Below, piece by piece: positions 25,750 through 32,916 of a stretch of 39,613 nucleotides of DNA. Location of the stretch: positions 1 to 39,613 of the forward strand of contig DATKCK010000108.1 in assembly GCA_035513215.1 (NCBI GenBank), in the 5' to 3' direction. A program made the translations under genes and the position numbers. Source of the DNA: DATCZB01 sp035513215 (GTDB lineage Bacteria; Pseudomonadota; Gammaproteobacteria; Steroidobacterales; Rariloculaceae). The notes beneath the pieces were generated by a model. That model had not been told where the DNA came from. It made no database searches and was given only the letters and a program-made list of their open reading frames with translations. How positions within the stretch are numbered: position 1 is the stretch's first letter; every line of letters starts with the position of its first letter.

Positions 25750-26874
25750 TCAAGCGCGCACGACGCCCGCGGAGTTCCCTACGAGCCGCCGGTAGATCTG
25801 TTCGTAAGACGCGACGAATGCGTCATAGCCGAACCGCGAGCGCTTATGCCGCCGCCCTGCCGCACCCATGCGCGAGGCAGTGAGCGGTGAAGCCAAGAGA
25901 CCGCGAATCGCGATTCCCAATGCGTCGCTATCGTTAGGCGGCACCAACACACCCGTCACGCCGTCGACGACGATTTCCGCCAATCCGCCCACACGGGAGG
26001 CAATCACCGGCCGACCGGCCTCCGCGGCCTGCAGCGCGACGAGCCCGAACGGCTCCCGCCAACGCGCCGGAAGAAGCACCGCGAACGCCGACTCGAGCAG
26101 CGCGCCGACGTCCGACGGGAGCACCCACCCGGTGAAGCGAACGGCTCCGGAAAGGCCGAGCGCCTTGGCAAGTCGCTCCAAATCGGATCGCTCGGGTCCG
26201 TCTCCTACGATCGCCATTCGGACGTTCGGGTATGCGGCGCGGACATCCTTGAGTGCGCGAATCGCGACATCCCAGCCCTTCTCTTTGACGAGCCGCCCGA
26301 CGCAAAAGAGCTCGGGCGCGTGCGAGTCGAGCGGCGCAAGGGCTGCCGACTCGTCGTTCACCGCGTTGTAGATCACGGAGCTCCTGCCGGCGATGTCTGG
26401 CACGAGGGACCGTGCATCGTCGAGCATCGCCTGCGATACGCCGACAACCCAGTTTGCATCTTGCAGAAGTCGCGCCAGCATCGAATTGCGCGCCGCGAGA
26501 ATCGGCGGCTCGTGCACCGTGACGAGAGTCGCGCTCGCGACGGCAGCCGCCGATTTCTCATGAAAGAGCACGCTCGGCTGGCTCGTGTTGATGTGGATCA
26601 CGTCCGGTCGAAACTCGCACTTGAGGGCCACGACCTCCGCTACCAGCTTCTTGATCGCGGCGAGATCCTTGCCGAGAAGTGCGGCATGGAAGCCGAATCG
26701 ATGCACCGGAATACCTTCGATTATCGGTTCGTCCCGCGCAGGCCTCGCCCCCCGGCACGCGATCGCCAAGCACTCATGCCCGCGGCGTTGCAGCGCATGA
26801 ATGAGCTGCGCACTCCAGATCTCCACACCGCCGATATCGGGAAGGAAGAGCTCGGACCAGAAAAGCAAGCGCAT
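25750..26874 (-). CDS. Family 4 glycosyltransferase (GT-B fold)
   Basis: This 374-aa GT4 enzyme has the glycine-rich acceptor-site start SELFLPDIGGVEIWSAQLI, the linker VIYNAVNDE, and the donor-binding VGRLVKEKGWDVAIRAL. The conserved EPFGLVALQAAEAGRPVIAS carries the EX7E motif. The closest general type is a mannosyl/galactosyltransferase of the WbaZ/PimB-like class, but donor and acceptor cannot be read from sequence. It starts 6 bp after the HprK-like gene and couples to the next GT4. Confidence 0.92.
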   Translation of the reverse strand: MRLLFWSELFLPDIGGVEIWSAQLIHALQRRGHECLAIACRGARPARDEPIIEGIPVHRFGFHAALLGKDLAAIKKLVAEVVALKCEFRPDVIHINTSQPSVLFHEKSAAAVASATLVTVHEPPILAARNSMLARLLQDANWVVGVSQAMLDDARSLVPDIAGRSSVIYNAVNDESAALAPLDSHAPELFCVGRLVKEKGWDVAIRALKDVRAAYPNVRMAIVGDGPERSDLERLAKALGLSGAVRFTGWVLPSDVGALLESAFAVLLPARWREPFGLVALQAAEAGRPVIASRVGGLAEIVVDGVTGVLVPPNDSDALGIAIRGLLASPLTASRMGAAGRRHKRSRFGYDAFVASYEQIYRRLVGNSAGVVRA

Positions 26875-26880
26875 CGCGCG

Positions 26881-27945
26881 TCACGCTCGCTCGAGGAATT
26901 CTTGGATGACCGCCGGAATCTGTTTGAGATCGGTGCCCGCTTCGAGGAAATAGCTCGGGATCCGGCGCGCGAACTGCGCCATAAGCGCGAAGTTCTGTTC
27001 CCCGGCGCCGGAGAGCTGAAAAAGTGTGCTCGGCGCGAGAGCCCGTAATCCCTCGACCTGCGACGCCAGCGTGAGACGCGTATCGACCTTGCCCGTCACT
27101 CTGGGAATGAGAACGGCCTTGACCGGAAATCCGCGCGTGAGCCTCTCCGGGTGATGGTCATTGAGGTAGATGACCGCTTTGCAGATGCCGAGATCTTGCG
27201 GGTTGCTGACGAGCGGCAGAAGGTCGGGAAAGGTCCGAATATGGCTGGCCTCCAATTTTGCCGAGTTGTAAATGCTGTGGACGTACGGCCGGTCGCCGCG
27301 CGCATCGAGGAGACAATAGTCGTCGGCCGCGTAGCCGAGCCCGGATTTGAGACACGACAATGCGGACGTTGACTTTCCCGAGCCCCCTTTGCCCACGAGA
27401 AGCACCCCGCCTGCGGACGTGCCGACTGCCCCCGCGTGCACGTATTGCAGACCCCGAGTGCTCGTCCACCAATTCAGGATCACGAGCAACGGCGAACCGC
27501 GGTAGTCCGTGGGGATGTGCTCAGCCGACGTGGTGCAAAACAACGCCACCTTGGTCTCCGAATCGAGCATGCTGAGCGTATTCGGCCCGAGCGTGTACGC
27601 GGTGCGAATTACCGGGTCGTCGAACCCGCGTATATCTCCCCGCGACAGGACGTCATTCTCGCCCCAAGGTCTGGGCGGCAGAGGTACCCGCGTCGAATCC
27701 GCGTCCCAGAGGTACACGCGGAGATCCGGCGCCGCGGGCGCTGCATCGATGCGCAAGTGTGATAACGCCGGCGTGACGATCGGCAGCAGCGCCGCGCCCG
27801 CGAAACGCAGCGCGATCGTAAAACCCGCTACGTCGTAAAAATACTCATAAGAGGACGCGCCGCTCGTCTCCGCCGCACGAAACTGGCGTAGAACGCCCGA
27901 AAAGAACCCTCTCGGCGATGCCTTTGGGCCGTTGTCCGGTGTCAT
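26881..27945 (-). CDS. HPr-kinase-like (HprK-related) protein
   Basis: This 354-aa protein has an N-terminal domain of about 165 residues of unknown fold, then an HprK-like kinase core: HAGAVGTSAGGVLLVGKGGSGKSTSA in two overlapping segments, with P-loop G185-T193 (GKGGSGKST), and the Asp pair D208-D209 in GYAADDYCLLD. HprK-related kinases of this kind occur with PqqD-domain proteins and nucleotidyltransferases in peptide-modification systems, including lasso peptides, where they can phosphorylate peptide serines. The phospho-acceptor here is unknown. It lies 52 bp after the PqqD gene. Confidence 0.8.
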   Translation of the reverse strand: MTPDNGPKASPRGFFSGVLRQFRAAETSGASSYEYFYDVAGFTIALRFAGAALLPIVTPALSHLRIDAAPAAPDLRVYLWDADSTRVPLPPRPWGENDVLSRGDIRGFDDPVIRTAYTLGPNTLSMLDSETKVALFCTTSAEHIPTDYRGSPLLVILNWWTSTRGLQYVHAGAVGTSAGGVLLVGKGGSGKSTSALSCLKSGLGYAADDYCLLDARGDRPYVHSIYNSAKLEASHIRTFPDLLPLVSNPQDLGICKAVIYLNDHHPERLTRGFPVKAVLIPRVTGKVDTRLTLASQVEGLRALAPSTLFQLSGAGEQNFALMAQFARRIPSYFLEAGTDLKQIPAVIQEFLERA

Positions 27946-27997
27946 GGCGGCATCCGTGGACCGCGTCGGCGGACGGGGTCACTTCTGCGCCGGAGCG

Positions 27998-28438
27998 TCA
28001 AGCCTTCATCTTCGGCCAACCCTGCTCATCGTTGACCTCGTGGATCGGGTCGATGAGCAGGAGCTCTTGCATGTCCGTGTACTTTTCGAGTCGTGGTGCC
28101 GCGAAGCTCGACCGATCCGCGCTGGCGGCGCGTTTGGGTACGTCCGAGGAGCTTTGAGAAGCACCGTTGCTCGCGACGATGAGGTTCTCGTCGCAAAGCT
28201 CCGATACGAAACGGTCGAGGCTTTGCCGGATGGTGTCCGAGTCGCCCACATAGTTGTCGACGACCTCGTCAAGGATGGCTGCCTTGGTGCGGCCCGAAGC
28301 AATCAGATCCCAAATCACGGCGCCGGTCCCCGTCAGGCTGTAATAGTTGCCCTTGCCGAGATTGACGATCATGACCTCGTTGTCGAGTTTCTCGGTCGCG
28401 ATGAGCGGTGTATTGACCCTATAGATTTGCGACGTCAT
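27998..28438 (-). CDS. PqqD-domain protein with a conserved-looking C-terminal peptide tail
   Basis: This 146-aa protein has a PqqD (RiPP recognition element-like) domain at about residues 15-90 (EVMIVNLGKGNYYSLTGTGA, VIWDLIASGRT). A Ser/Ala-rich linker (91-112) and a tail (113-146) follow, the tail containing APRLEKYTDMQELLLID and PIHEVNDEQGWP. PqqD domains bind leader peptides. The tail looks like an attached peptide rather than part of the domain and could be a self-contained substrate or docking segment; that is inference. AAGAGGAAG precedes the ATG as a ribosome binding site. The HprK-like gene follows. Confidence 0.85.
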   Translation of the reverse strand: MTSQIYRVNTPLIATEKLDNEVMIVNLGKGNYYSLTGTGAVIWDLIASGRTKAAILDEVVDNYVGDSDTIRQSLDRFVSELCDENLIVASNGASQSSSDVPKRAASADRSSFAAPRLEKYTDMQELLLIDPIHEVNDEQGWPKMKA

Positions 28439-28467
28439 GTACGCTTCCTCTTATTGTACTTGTTCCC

Positions 28468-28563
28468 TCAAGAAAGCCGGAGCGCGGCCCGGACGCAGCG
28501 CCGATCGGAGAACCAGTGTACCAGCGCGCGGACCATTGGCCACACCCGGACCGGTCCGACCAT
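28468..28563 (-). CDS. Candidate 31-aa ORF upstream of the PqqD gene
   Basis: In the 184-bp gap between the SDR and PqqD genes a minus-strand ATG (28563) is preceded by GGGGGGAG with 6-nt spacing, a strong ribosome binding site. It encodes 31 residues starting MVGPVRVWPMVRALVHWF and ending RRCVRAALRLS, with one cysteine. It stops 29 nt before the PqqD ATG. It could be a peptide substrate, a leader peptide, or chance. I recognise no family. Confidence 0.35.
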   Translation of the reverse strand: MVGPVRVWPMVRALVHWFSDRRCVRAALRLS

Positions 28564-28622
28564 CGGCAACTCCCCCCTGCACGCGAATTTCGCGACCGCC
28601 CGGACGAGTTATGCAAAACGAG

Positions 28623-29510
28623 TCACGCTATCGCGGTGGGGTACTTATCCGTGTACTGATTGAACAGCGAGAACCCGTCATCGATCTTGAGCACGGTGCC
28701 TGTCGTGAACTCGGAAAAATATCGCGATGCCAGAAAGACCGCCGCGCGACCGATGTAGCACGGGTCGATGGCGCTCTTGTGCAGCAGCGCGTGCTCGATA
28801 TATTTCGGCCCTGCGGCGCCTTCCTCCGCGACGAGTCCTGGAGCGATCCCGTTGACCCTGATCCCAAATGGAGCCAATTCCGTCGCGAGCTCCTTGATGA
28901 TCATGCCAAGCGCTGCCTTGGATGCGCTGTAGCTCGGTACGGACCTGACGGTCCACTGGTGGATGGACGACAAGAATATTATGCATCCCCCCTCGACGCC
29001 GCCGCCGATCAAGGAGTTGGCGACCAGCTTCGTCAGGTAAAGAGGTCCAAACACGTTGGTCTCAAACGTCGTCGCCCATTCGTCGCGATCGAATGTGCGG
29101 ACACCGACGCCGCCCGAATGCAGCGCCGCGTTGTGAACGAGGATGTCGATGCTGACGCGGTCTCTCGTCAACGCGTCGTGCATCGAGTCGATGTCCGCGA
29201 GTTTGGAAACATTCGATACGAAACCTCGGGAGTCGACCTGGTATTGCTTGAGCTGGCTCGCCAAATCGTCGCAGCGTCGAGAGTCTATGTCCGTAAAAAA
29301 GACGTTCGCCCCCTGCGCTGCCATCTCGAGCGCAATGCTTCTCCCGATGTTTCTGCCGGCCCCCGTGACCAGCACGTTCTTGCCCGCGAGTAGCGAGTTA
29401 TCGATGACCGTCGACGGTTCCCGCTCCCGGACGTGAATAACCGCCTTCTTCAACGCTTCTGGATTGATAAAGGCACTCAGGGCGCCTTTGATGCGTGTTG
29501 TTAGTTGCAA
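28623..29510 (-). CDS. Short-chain dehydrogenase/reductase
   Basis: This 295-aa classical SDR has a cofactor motif TGAGRNIG in NVLVTGAGRNIGRSIALEMA, VHNAALHSGG (NAG-like), IIFLSSIHQW with the catalytic serine, and the active-site SYSASKAAL (Y-x-x-x-K). An N-terminal extension of about 40 residues precedes the Rossmann fold. The acidic residue in FFTDIDSRRC suggests an NAD preference. The location between the epimerase and glycosyltransferase genes suggests a role in nucleotide- or free-sugar modification. Confidence 0.92.
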   Translation of the reverse strand: MQLTTRIKGALSAFINPEALKKAVIHVREREPSTVIDNSLLAGKNVLVTGAGRNIGRSIALEMAAQGANVFFTDIDSRRCDDLASQLKQYQVDSRGFVSNVSKLADIDSMHDALTRDRVSIDILVHNAALHSGGVGVRTFDRDEWATTFETNVFGPLYLTKLVANSLIGGGVEGGCIIFLSSIHQWTVRSVPSYSASKAALGMIIKELATELAPFGIRVNGIAPGLVAEEGAAGPKYIEHALLHKSAIDPCYIGRAAVFLASRYFSEFTTGTVLKIDDGFSLFNQYTDKYPTAIA

Positions 29511-29552
29511 TGCTCGAGACTCCGAATGGATTCATGGTATCGGTGCAGCGGT

Positions 29553-30902
29553 CTACATGCGATCTCTAGAGCGTGCCTGTTCCTCGCTGACCAATTCCAA
29601 GCAGCGAATTATGGCGCGGCCATTGTGGTAAGGCGCCTTCCAGGCGCCCGCCTCATCGCCGCTCTTCTTGCCGGACGATACCCCGGTGGGCGAGATGCGC
29701 CGATGCCATTCGCCGAGGTTCCAATCGATCTGATACCGAGTTGTCCATTCGAGCGTCTTGGTGAAACACCGAAAATAGGCCTTCTTGCGCGTCAAACGAT
29801 GCATGTGCAGTGCACAGAGCAGTGACTCCGCTTGCACCCACCAGATCTTCTGTCGTGCCGCTGCAAATTTCCCGGGCGGTCCTTGATAGAAGACCCCCCC
29901 GTGGCGGTGATCGAAACCGAACCGCCACGCGTTGTAAAAGAGAGTCTCATAGAGATCGCAAAGAAGAGCGTTCGGCAAACCGACTGCCTCGCACGCCTCG
30001 ATGAGCAGCCAGATGTTCTCCAAGTCGTGGCCGTAGGTCACGCGGGAGGTCGCCGGGTCTTGGGGAGTCCAGTCGTCGTCGTGAGCATTTCTGCAACCCG
30101 TGATGGGCTTGCGTACCACGGCGTTGCTCATGATCAAGATCAACTCGGTTAAACGATTGCGCACCTCCGGCTCCTGCACTAGGTGGTAGTAGCGCGTGAA
30201 TGCTTCGAGCACGTGCAGATGCGTGTTAAATTGCTTGAGATCGGCTCGGTCCTCCATATAGGTCGCGGCAGACGGCTCGGCGGGCCGCCAATCGCGGTGG
30301 AGGAATTCTCGATAGCCCCCATTGTCGCCGTCGTGCGCGTGCCGCTCCAAAAGACCATAGAGCGTGCGCGCCATCGATACGGCCTGCGCGTCTTGCGTCG
30401 CGATCGCATACTCGGCGAGAGCATACAAGCCGAAGGACTGACCATACAGGTGCTTTTCGAGCTTGATCGGCGTGCGTCCCGTGCCGTCGACCTCCCAGAA
30501 GAAGCCGCCGAACTCTTCGTCCCATAGGCGATCGCGGAGGAATTCGAATCCATGGCGAGCCGCTGCGCTGTGCCCATCGGATCGGTGAGCACTGTTCGTC
30601 AGCCGCGCGAAGAACCACGCCGTCCGCGATTGGCTCACGAGGTGTCGATTGCACCCCTGGCCTACCCATTCGCCGCGTTCGTCGTGATTGATGCGAAAAC
30701 CGCCATTCTCTGCGTCGATCGTACGCGGATACCAAAAAGGCAGGATGTTCTCTGTCAGGATTCGCTCGAGAGTGCCCCGGGCGTCGTCCAAGGCTTGCGG
30801 TGCAGGGTCGTACGGTGCGACATCCCAATCGCGACGCGCGCTCCGCCACGCCTGCGCATCGCCAAGTCGTCTGCGCAGCCGGCCTAGAAAGCGATGGATC
30901 AT
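29553..30902 (-). CDS. AGE family epimerase/isomerase
   Basis: This 449-aa protein belongs to the N-acylglucosamine 2-epimerase (AGE) family, an (alpha/alpha)6 barrel that epimerises or isomerises sugars such as N-acetylglucosamine or mannose. Conserved segments are VSQSRTAWFFARL, KHLYGQSFGLYALAEYA, FNTHLHVLEAFTRYY, YGHDLENIWLLIEA and WWVQAESLLCALHM. The frame is open into the tRNA gene, but the ATG at 30902 (MIHRFLGRLRRRLG) is the first start outside the tRNA. Only 16 bp separate it from the tRNA 3' end, so it may be transcribed from the tRNA promoter. Confidence 0.88.
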   Translation of the reverse strand: MIHRFLGRLRRRLGDAQAWRSARRDWDVAPYDPAPQALDDARGTLERILTENILPFWYPRTIDAENGGFRINHDERGEWVGQGCNRHLVSQSRTAWFFARLTNSAHRSDGHSAAARHGFEFLRDRLWDEEFGGFFWEVDGTGRTPIKLEKHLYGQSFGLYALAEYAIATQDAQAVSMARTLYGLLERHAHDGDNGGYREFLHRDWRPAEPSAATYMEDRADLKQFNTHLHVLEAFTRYYHLVQEPEVRNRLTELILIMSNAVVRKPITGCRNAHDDDWTPQDPATSRVTYGHDLENIWLLIEACEAVGLPNALLCDLYETLFYNAWRFGFDHRHGGVFYQGPPGKFAAARQKIWWVQAESLLCALHMHRLTRKKAYFRCFTKTLEWTTRYQIDWNLGEWHRRISPTGVSSGKKSGDEAGAWKAPYHNGRAIIRCLELVSEEQARSRDRM

Positions 30903-30918
30903 GAGTTCGGGACCTGAT

Positions 30919-30994
30919 TGGTGCCGGTGGACTGAATCGAACCGCCGACCCACGTATTACGAATGCGTTGCTCTACCAGCTGAGCTACACCGGC
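30919..30994 (-). tRNA. tRNA-Thr (anticodon CGT), with two stem mismatches
   Basis: A 76-nt cloverleaf can be read on the minus strand. It has acceptor GCCGGTG/CACCGGC, D-stem GCTC/GAGC, anticodon loop TTCGTAA (anticodon CGT, Thr), T-loop TTCGATT, discriminator A and an encoded CCA. Two pairs are broken: C30-A40 in the anticodon stem (ACGCA/TACGT) and G52-A62 in the T-stem (GGCGG/CAGTC). It may be a decaying or poorly functional gene, since a tRNA-Thr(TGT) could read ACG. Confidence 0.8.
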
Positions 30995-31062
30995 ATCTTG
31001 GGACGGCGCGCATTATCCGACAGGCGCGCGCGTCTTGCCAAGCGGCGCGCGAAGGAGCACGA

Positions 31063-31266
31063 CTACCGATCCCGGATCTCGTCTTCGGCGTCCTCGGCAG
31101 CGTCTTCGACGGCATTCCCGACTTCTTCGGCGGCGTCCTCAAGGTCATCGCCAGCATCCTCGATCTCGTCGTGCACGTCTTCAAAGTCCTCGTCTATGGC
31201 TTCACCGGCTTCTTCGAGCGGGCCTTGGCCTTGCTCTTCGCACCCCGCGATGCCACTGATGGGTAT
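31063..31266 (-). pseudogene. 5'-truncated gene for a small acidic lipoprotein-like protein
   Basis: A minus-strand open frame of 67 codons ends in TAG at 31063. It contains a lipobox-like SGIAGC followed by a highly acidic, repetitive region (for example DEDFEDVHDEIEDAGDDLED). This composition is typical of small envelope lipoproteins. There is no start codon: an in-frame TAA (31267-31269) interrupts where the signal peptide should begin. A recombinase relic lies immediately beyond, so the 5' end was probably lost on insertion. Confidence 0.5.
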
Positions 31267-31316
31267 TTACGGCGCGGCGTTGGCGGCAGGAACTGCGCAT
31301 ACACTGAAGAACGTAT

Positions 31317-31458
31317 TTCTGGGCTTCGGAGCGCTTGGAGCACAAGAAAGCCGTACTGAAACTCGCGTTCGCCGACCGGCTGACATAAAGCGAGGGATTT
31401 AGAACTCCGAATCTCGCCTTACCTTCAAGGTGTTGGCAGATCTCAAAAGCTCCAAATG
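31317..31458 (+). pseudogene. Relic of a serine recombinase C-terminus (copy b)
   Basis: The DNA closely matches the relic at 36929-37080. It encodes LEHKKAVLKLAFADRLT, the C-terminal region of large serine recombinases, then a stop. An internal deletion (TACGTTCGAAA region) and a single-base deletion (TTACCTTC for TTACCCTTC) break the frame. It is followed by a 100-bp inverted-repeat-bounded insert and then repeat copy b. Confidence 0.75.
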
Positions 31459-31473
31459 TGCTTAGCGAGAGAT

Positions 31474-31573
31474 AGCTTACACAGACGGCCCCGCCGTGCC
31501 GAGAGTTCGGCATCTCGAGAGTCACGGGCCACAAAAGTGTTAACCATGTGTCCGGAACGGACCAGTGTAAGCT
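31474..31573. mobile_element. 100-bp insert with 9-bp terminal inverted repeats
   Basis: The segment begins AGCTTACAC (31474-31482) and ends GTGTAAGCT (31565-31573), a perfect 9-bp inverted repeat. It lies where copy c runs straight from the recombinase tail into the repeat core, so it looks like an insertion of a miniature element. The inner sequence (AACACTTTTGTGGCCC on the minus strand) resembles an insertion-sequence end, but I cannot assign a family. Confidence 0.5.
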
Positions 31574-31640
31574 GGCGCGCCCGGGAGGACGAACTTCGAA
31601 CTCCATTCTCGAGGTGCTGGCGGATTGGACTACCTACCTT
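31574..31640 (+). repeat. Interspersed repeat, copy b
   Basis: This copy matches the repeat consensus: TGGCGCGCCCGGGAGGAC, GAACTTCGAACTC, GTGCTGG, GATTGGAC and TACCTACCTT. It ends 41 bp before the palindromic operator of the RES/Xre module. Confidence 0.8.
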
Positions 31641-31680
31641 GAACGGCATACGCCAAGCACAGCATCCTTTGTTGACACGT

Positions 31681-31716
31681 CGCTCATATGAGTCATATGA
31701 TCGCCTCATATGAGCG
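31681..31716 (+). promoter_or_regulatory. Palindromic operator over the antitoxin start codon
   Basis: CGCTCATATGAG (31681-31692) and CTCATATGAGCG (31705-31716) form a perfect 12-bp inverted repeat, with TCATATGA as a further half-like unit between them. The second arm covers the ATG of the Xre-type antitoxin gene. This is the expected layout for autorepression by the antitoxin or complex. Confidence 0.75.
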
Positions 31717-32153
31717 TAACAGCGGAACAAATTGCGGCCGCCATGGGGGGGCGGCGGGCTCTCGGGCGACGCGTTCGCAGCATGCGTGAGCTCGAGGGCA
31801 TCGTACGAGCAGGCATACCTCGAGACGCCCTGGATGCATTTATTGCCCGATTGACCAGCGCACAGCCCGCTGCCGACGCAACTGTGCGGCTACGTAACAA
31901 AATCGTGCCGCGGGCAACTTATCAACGCGTTGCGCGGCTCAACCTTCAAGTGAGCGAGACGACTGAACGTCTGGCGCGCCTGTATGCACTCGCGCTCGCG
32001 GTGTTCGAGGACCGGGATGCCGCCGCGCGTTTTCTCATGACGGAGCATCCCGAACTCGAGGGCCGCACACCTTTCGATGTCGCCCTGACCGAGATCGGGG
32101 GCCGCGAAGTCGAGGAGATCATCGCGCGAGGCCTCCATGGCCTCCCGGCCTGA
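31710..32153 (+). CDS. Xre/MbcA/ParS-type antitoxin (DUF2384)
   Basis: This 147-aa protein matches the COG5642 antitoxin family. It has an N-terminal Xre-like part (TAEQIAAAMGGRRALGRRV) and a C-terminal toxin-binding DUF2384 domain (LALAVFEDRDAAARFLMTEH, GRTPFDVALTEIGGREVEEI). The antitoxin neutralises the RES-domain NADase encoded downstream and should repress its own promoter through the palindrome over its start. The start has no obvious ribosome binding site, so translation may be leaderless or weak. It overlaps the toxin gene by 17 bp. Confidence 0.9.
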   Translation: MSVTAEQIAAAMGGRRALGRRVRSMRELEGIVRAGIPRDALDAFIARLTSAQPAADATVRLRNKIVPRATYQRVARLNLQVSETTERLARLYALALAVFEDRDAAARFLMTEHPELEGRTPFDVALTEIGGREVEEIIARGLHGLPA

Positions 32154-32631
32154 GCCGGTCCAGCGTGCCTATCGCATCGTCAGTCCCGACTATCCACCCT
32201 TTGATGGGTCCGGTACATATCGCTGGGGTAGTCGCTGGGTCGCCCCCGGACGCTGGGTCGTCCATGCTGCAGAGACCTACGCGCTCGCGGTATTGGAAAA
32301 CCTGGTGCATTGGCAAACTGGCAGGCTGCCGCCGAGCCTCGTTTGCGTCGAAGCGAAGATTCCCGATGACATTGCACGGTCGCGCGTCCATCCACACGAT
32401 ATCCGGCGTTGGGATCGCGCGGATTACGCGGCAAGCCGTGCATTCGGCAACGAATGGTATGACGCTGCAGAGACCGCCATTTTATGGGTACCGTCGGTAG
32501 TCTCGCCTTACGAATCCAATGCACTGCTCAACCAGCGACATGAAGATTTCGCCCGAATCATCGTGAGCGAGCCGCGGCCGGCTCGTGTAGATCCCCGTCT
32601 GTTGCCGCGATTGAGGGAAAAACCGCGTTGA
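32137..32631 (+). CDS. RES-domain toxin (NAD+ phosphorylase/NADase)
   Basis: This 164-aa protein has the RES domain, with the eponymous Arg, Glu and Ser in AYRIVSPDYPPFDGSGTYRW, YALAVLENLVHW and VSPYESNALLNQRHEDF. RES toxins deplete NAD+ and stop growth. GSRWVAPGRWVVHAAE and ILWVPSVVSPYE are typical. Length and motifs are complete, so it is probably active. It overlaps the antitoxin gene. The frame ends just before the relic zone. Confidence 0.92.
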   Translation: MASRPEPVQRAYRIVSPDYPPFDGSGTYRWGSRWVAPGRWVVHAAETYALAVLENLVHWQTGRLPPSLVCVEAKIPDDIARSRVHPHDIRRWDRADYAASRAFGNEWYDAAETAILWVPSVVSPYESNALLNQRHEDFARIIVSEPRPARVDPRLLPRLREKPR

Positions 32632-32639
32632 GATGGCGC

Positions 32640-32875
32640 GCGGGAAGACGGGTCGCGCCGCGTCCGATCGACATGCCGAGCCGCGGATTCCGCTCCACAA
32701 ACTTGACGGTCTGTCCGATCGCTGTGACGGGATAGTCTGCGAGCTCGGAGCGGTCCACAAGATCGGTCCGGTCGGTTCCGGCGCCCGTCTGGATACACAC
32801 ATCGGGGAACCTGGACAACCGGTCCCGGCCGAACCAAATCGCCCGCAAGAACCTGATCCGTGCTTCGGCTCCCGC
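32640..32875 (-). pseudogene. Relic of an AlbA_2/RecG-like ATP-binding protein
   Basis: A minus-strand frame contains IRFLRAIWFGRDRLSRFPD, IQTGAGTDRTDLVDRSEL and TVKFVERNPRLGMSIG. This matches the middle region of AlbA_2-domain ATP-binding (Schlafen/RecG-C-like) regulators, in which a 'GTDR' segment and a 'FVxRxxRLG' segment are conserved. Both ends are missing and the frame then runs into unrelated sequence. It abuts the thiolase relic. Confidence 0.55.
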
Positions 32876-32916
32876 CTGCGTTCCCGGCGGCAGGAACAAT
32901 CGCTTCCTACGGCCGC

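Noticed and set aside
30688..31402. Plus-strand open frames over the tRNA gene
   Set aside because: The product text (WTESNRRP...LPAELH) is the well-known false translation of a tRNA antisense strand.
31502..31541. Tyrosine recombinase end (SGISRVTGHKS-like) in the 100-bp insert
   Set aside because: Only about 12 residues match and the segment is better explained by its terminal inverted repeats.
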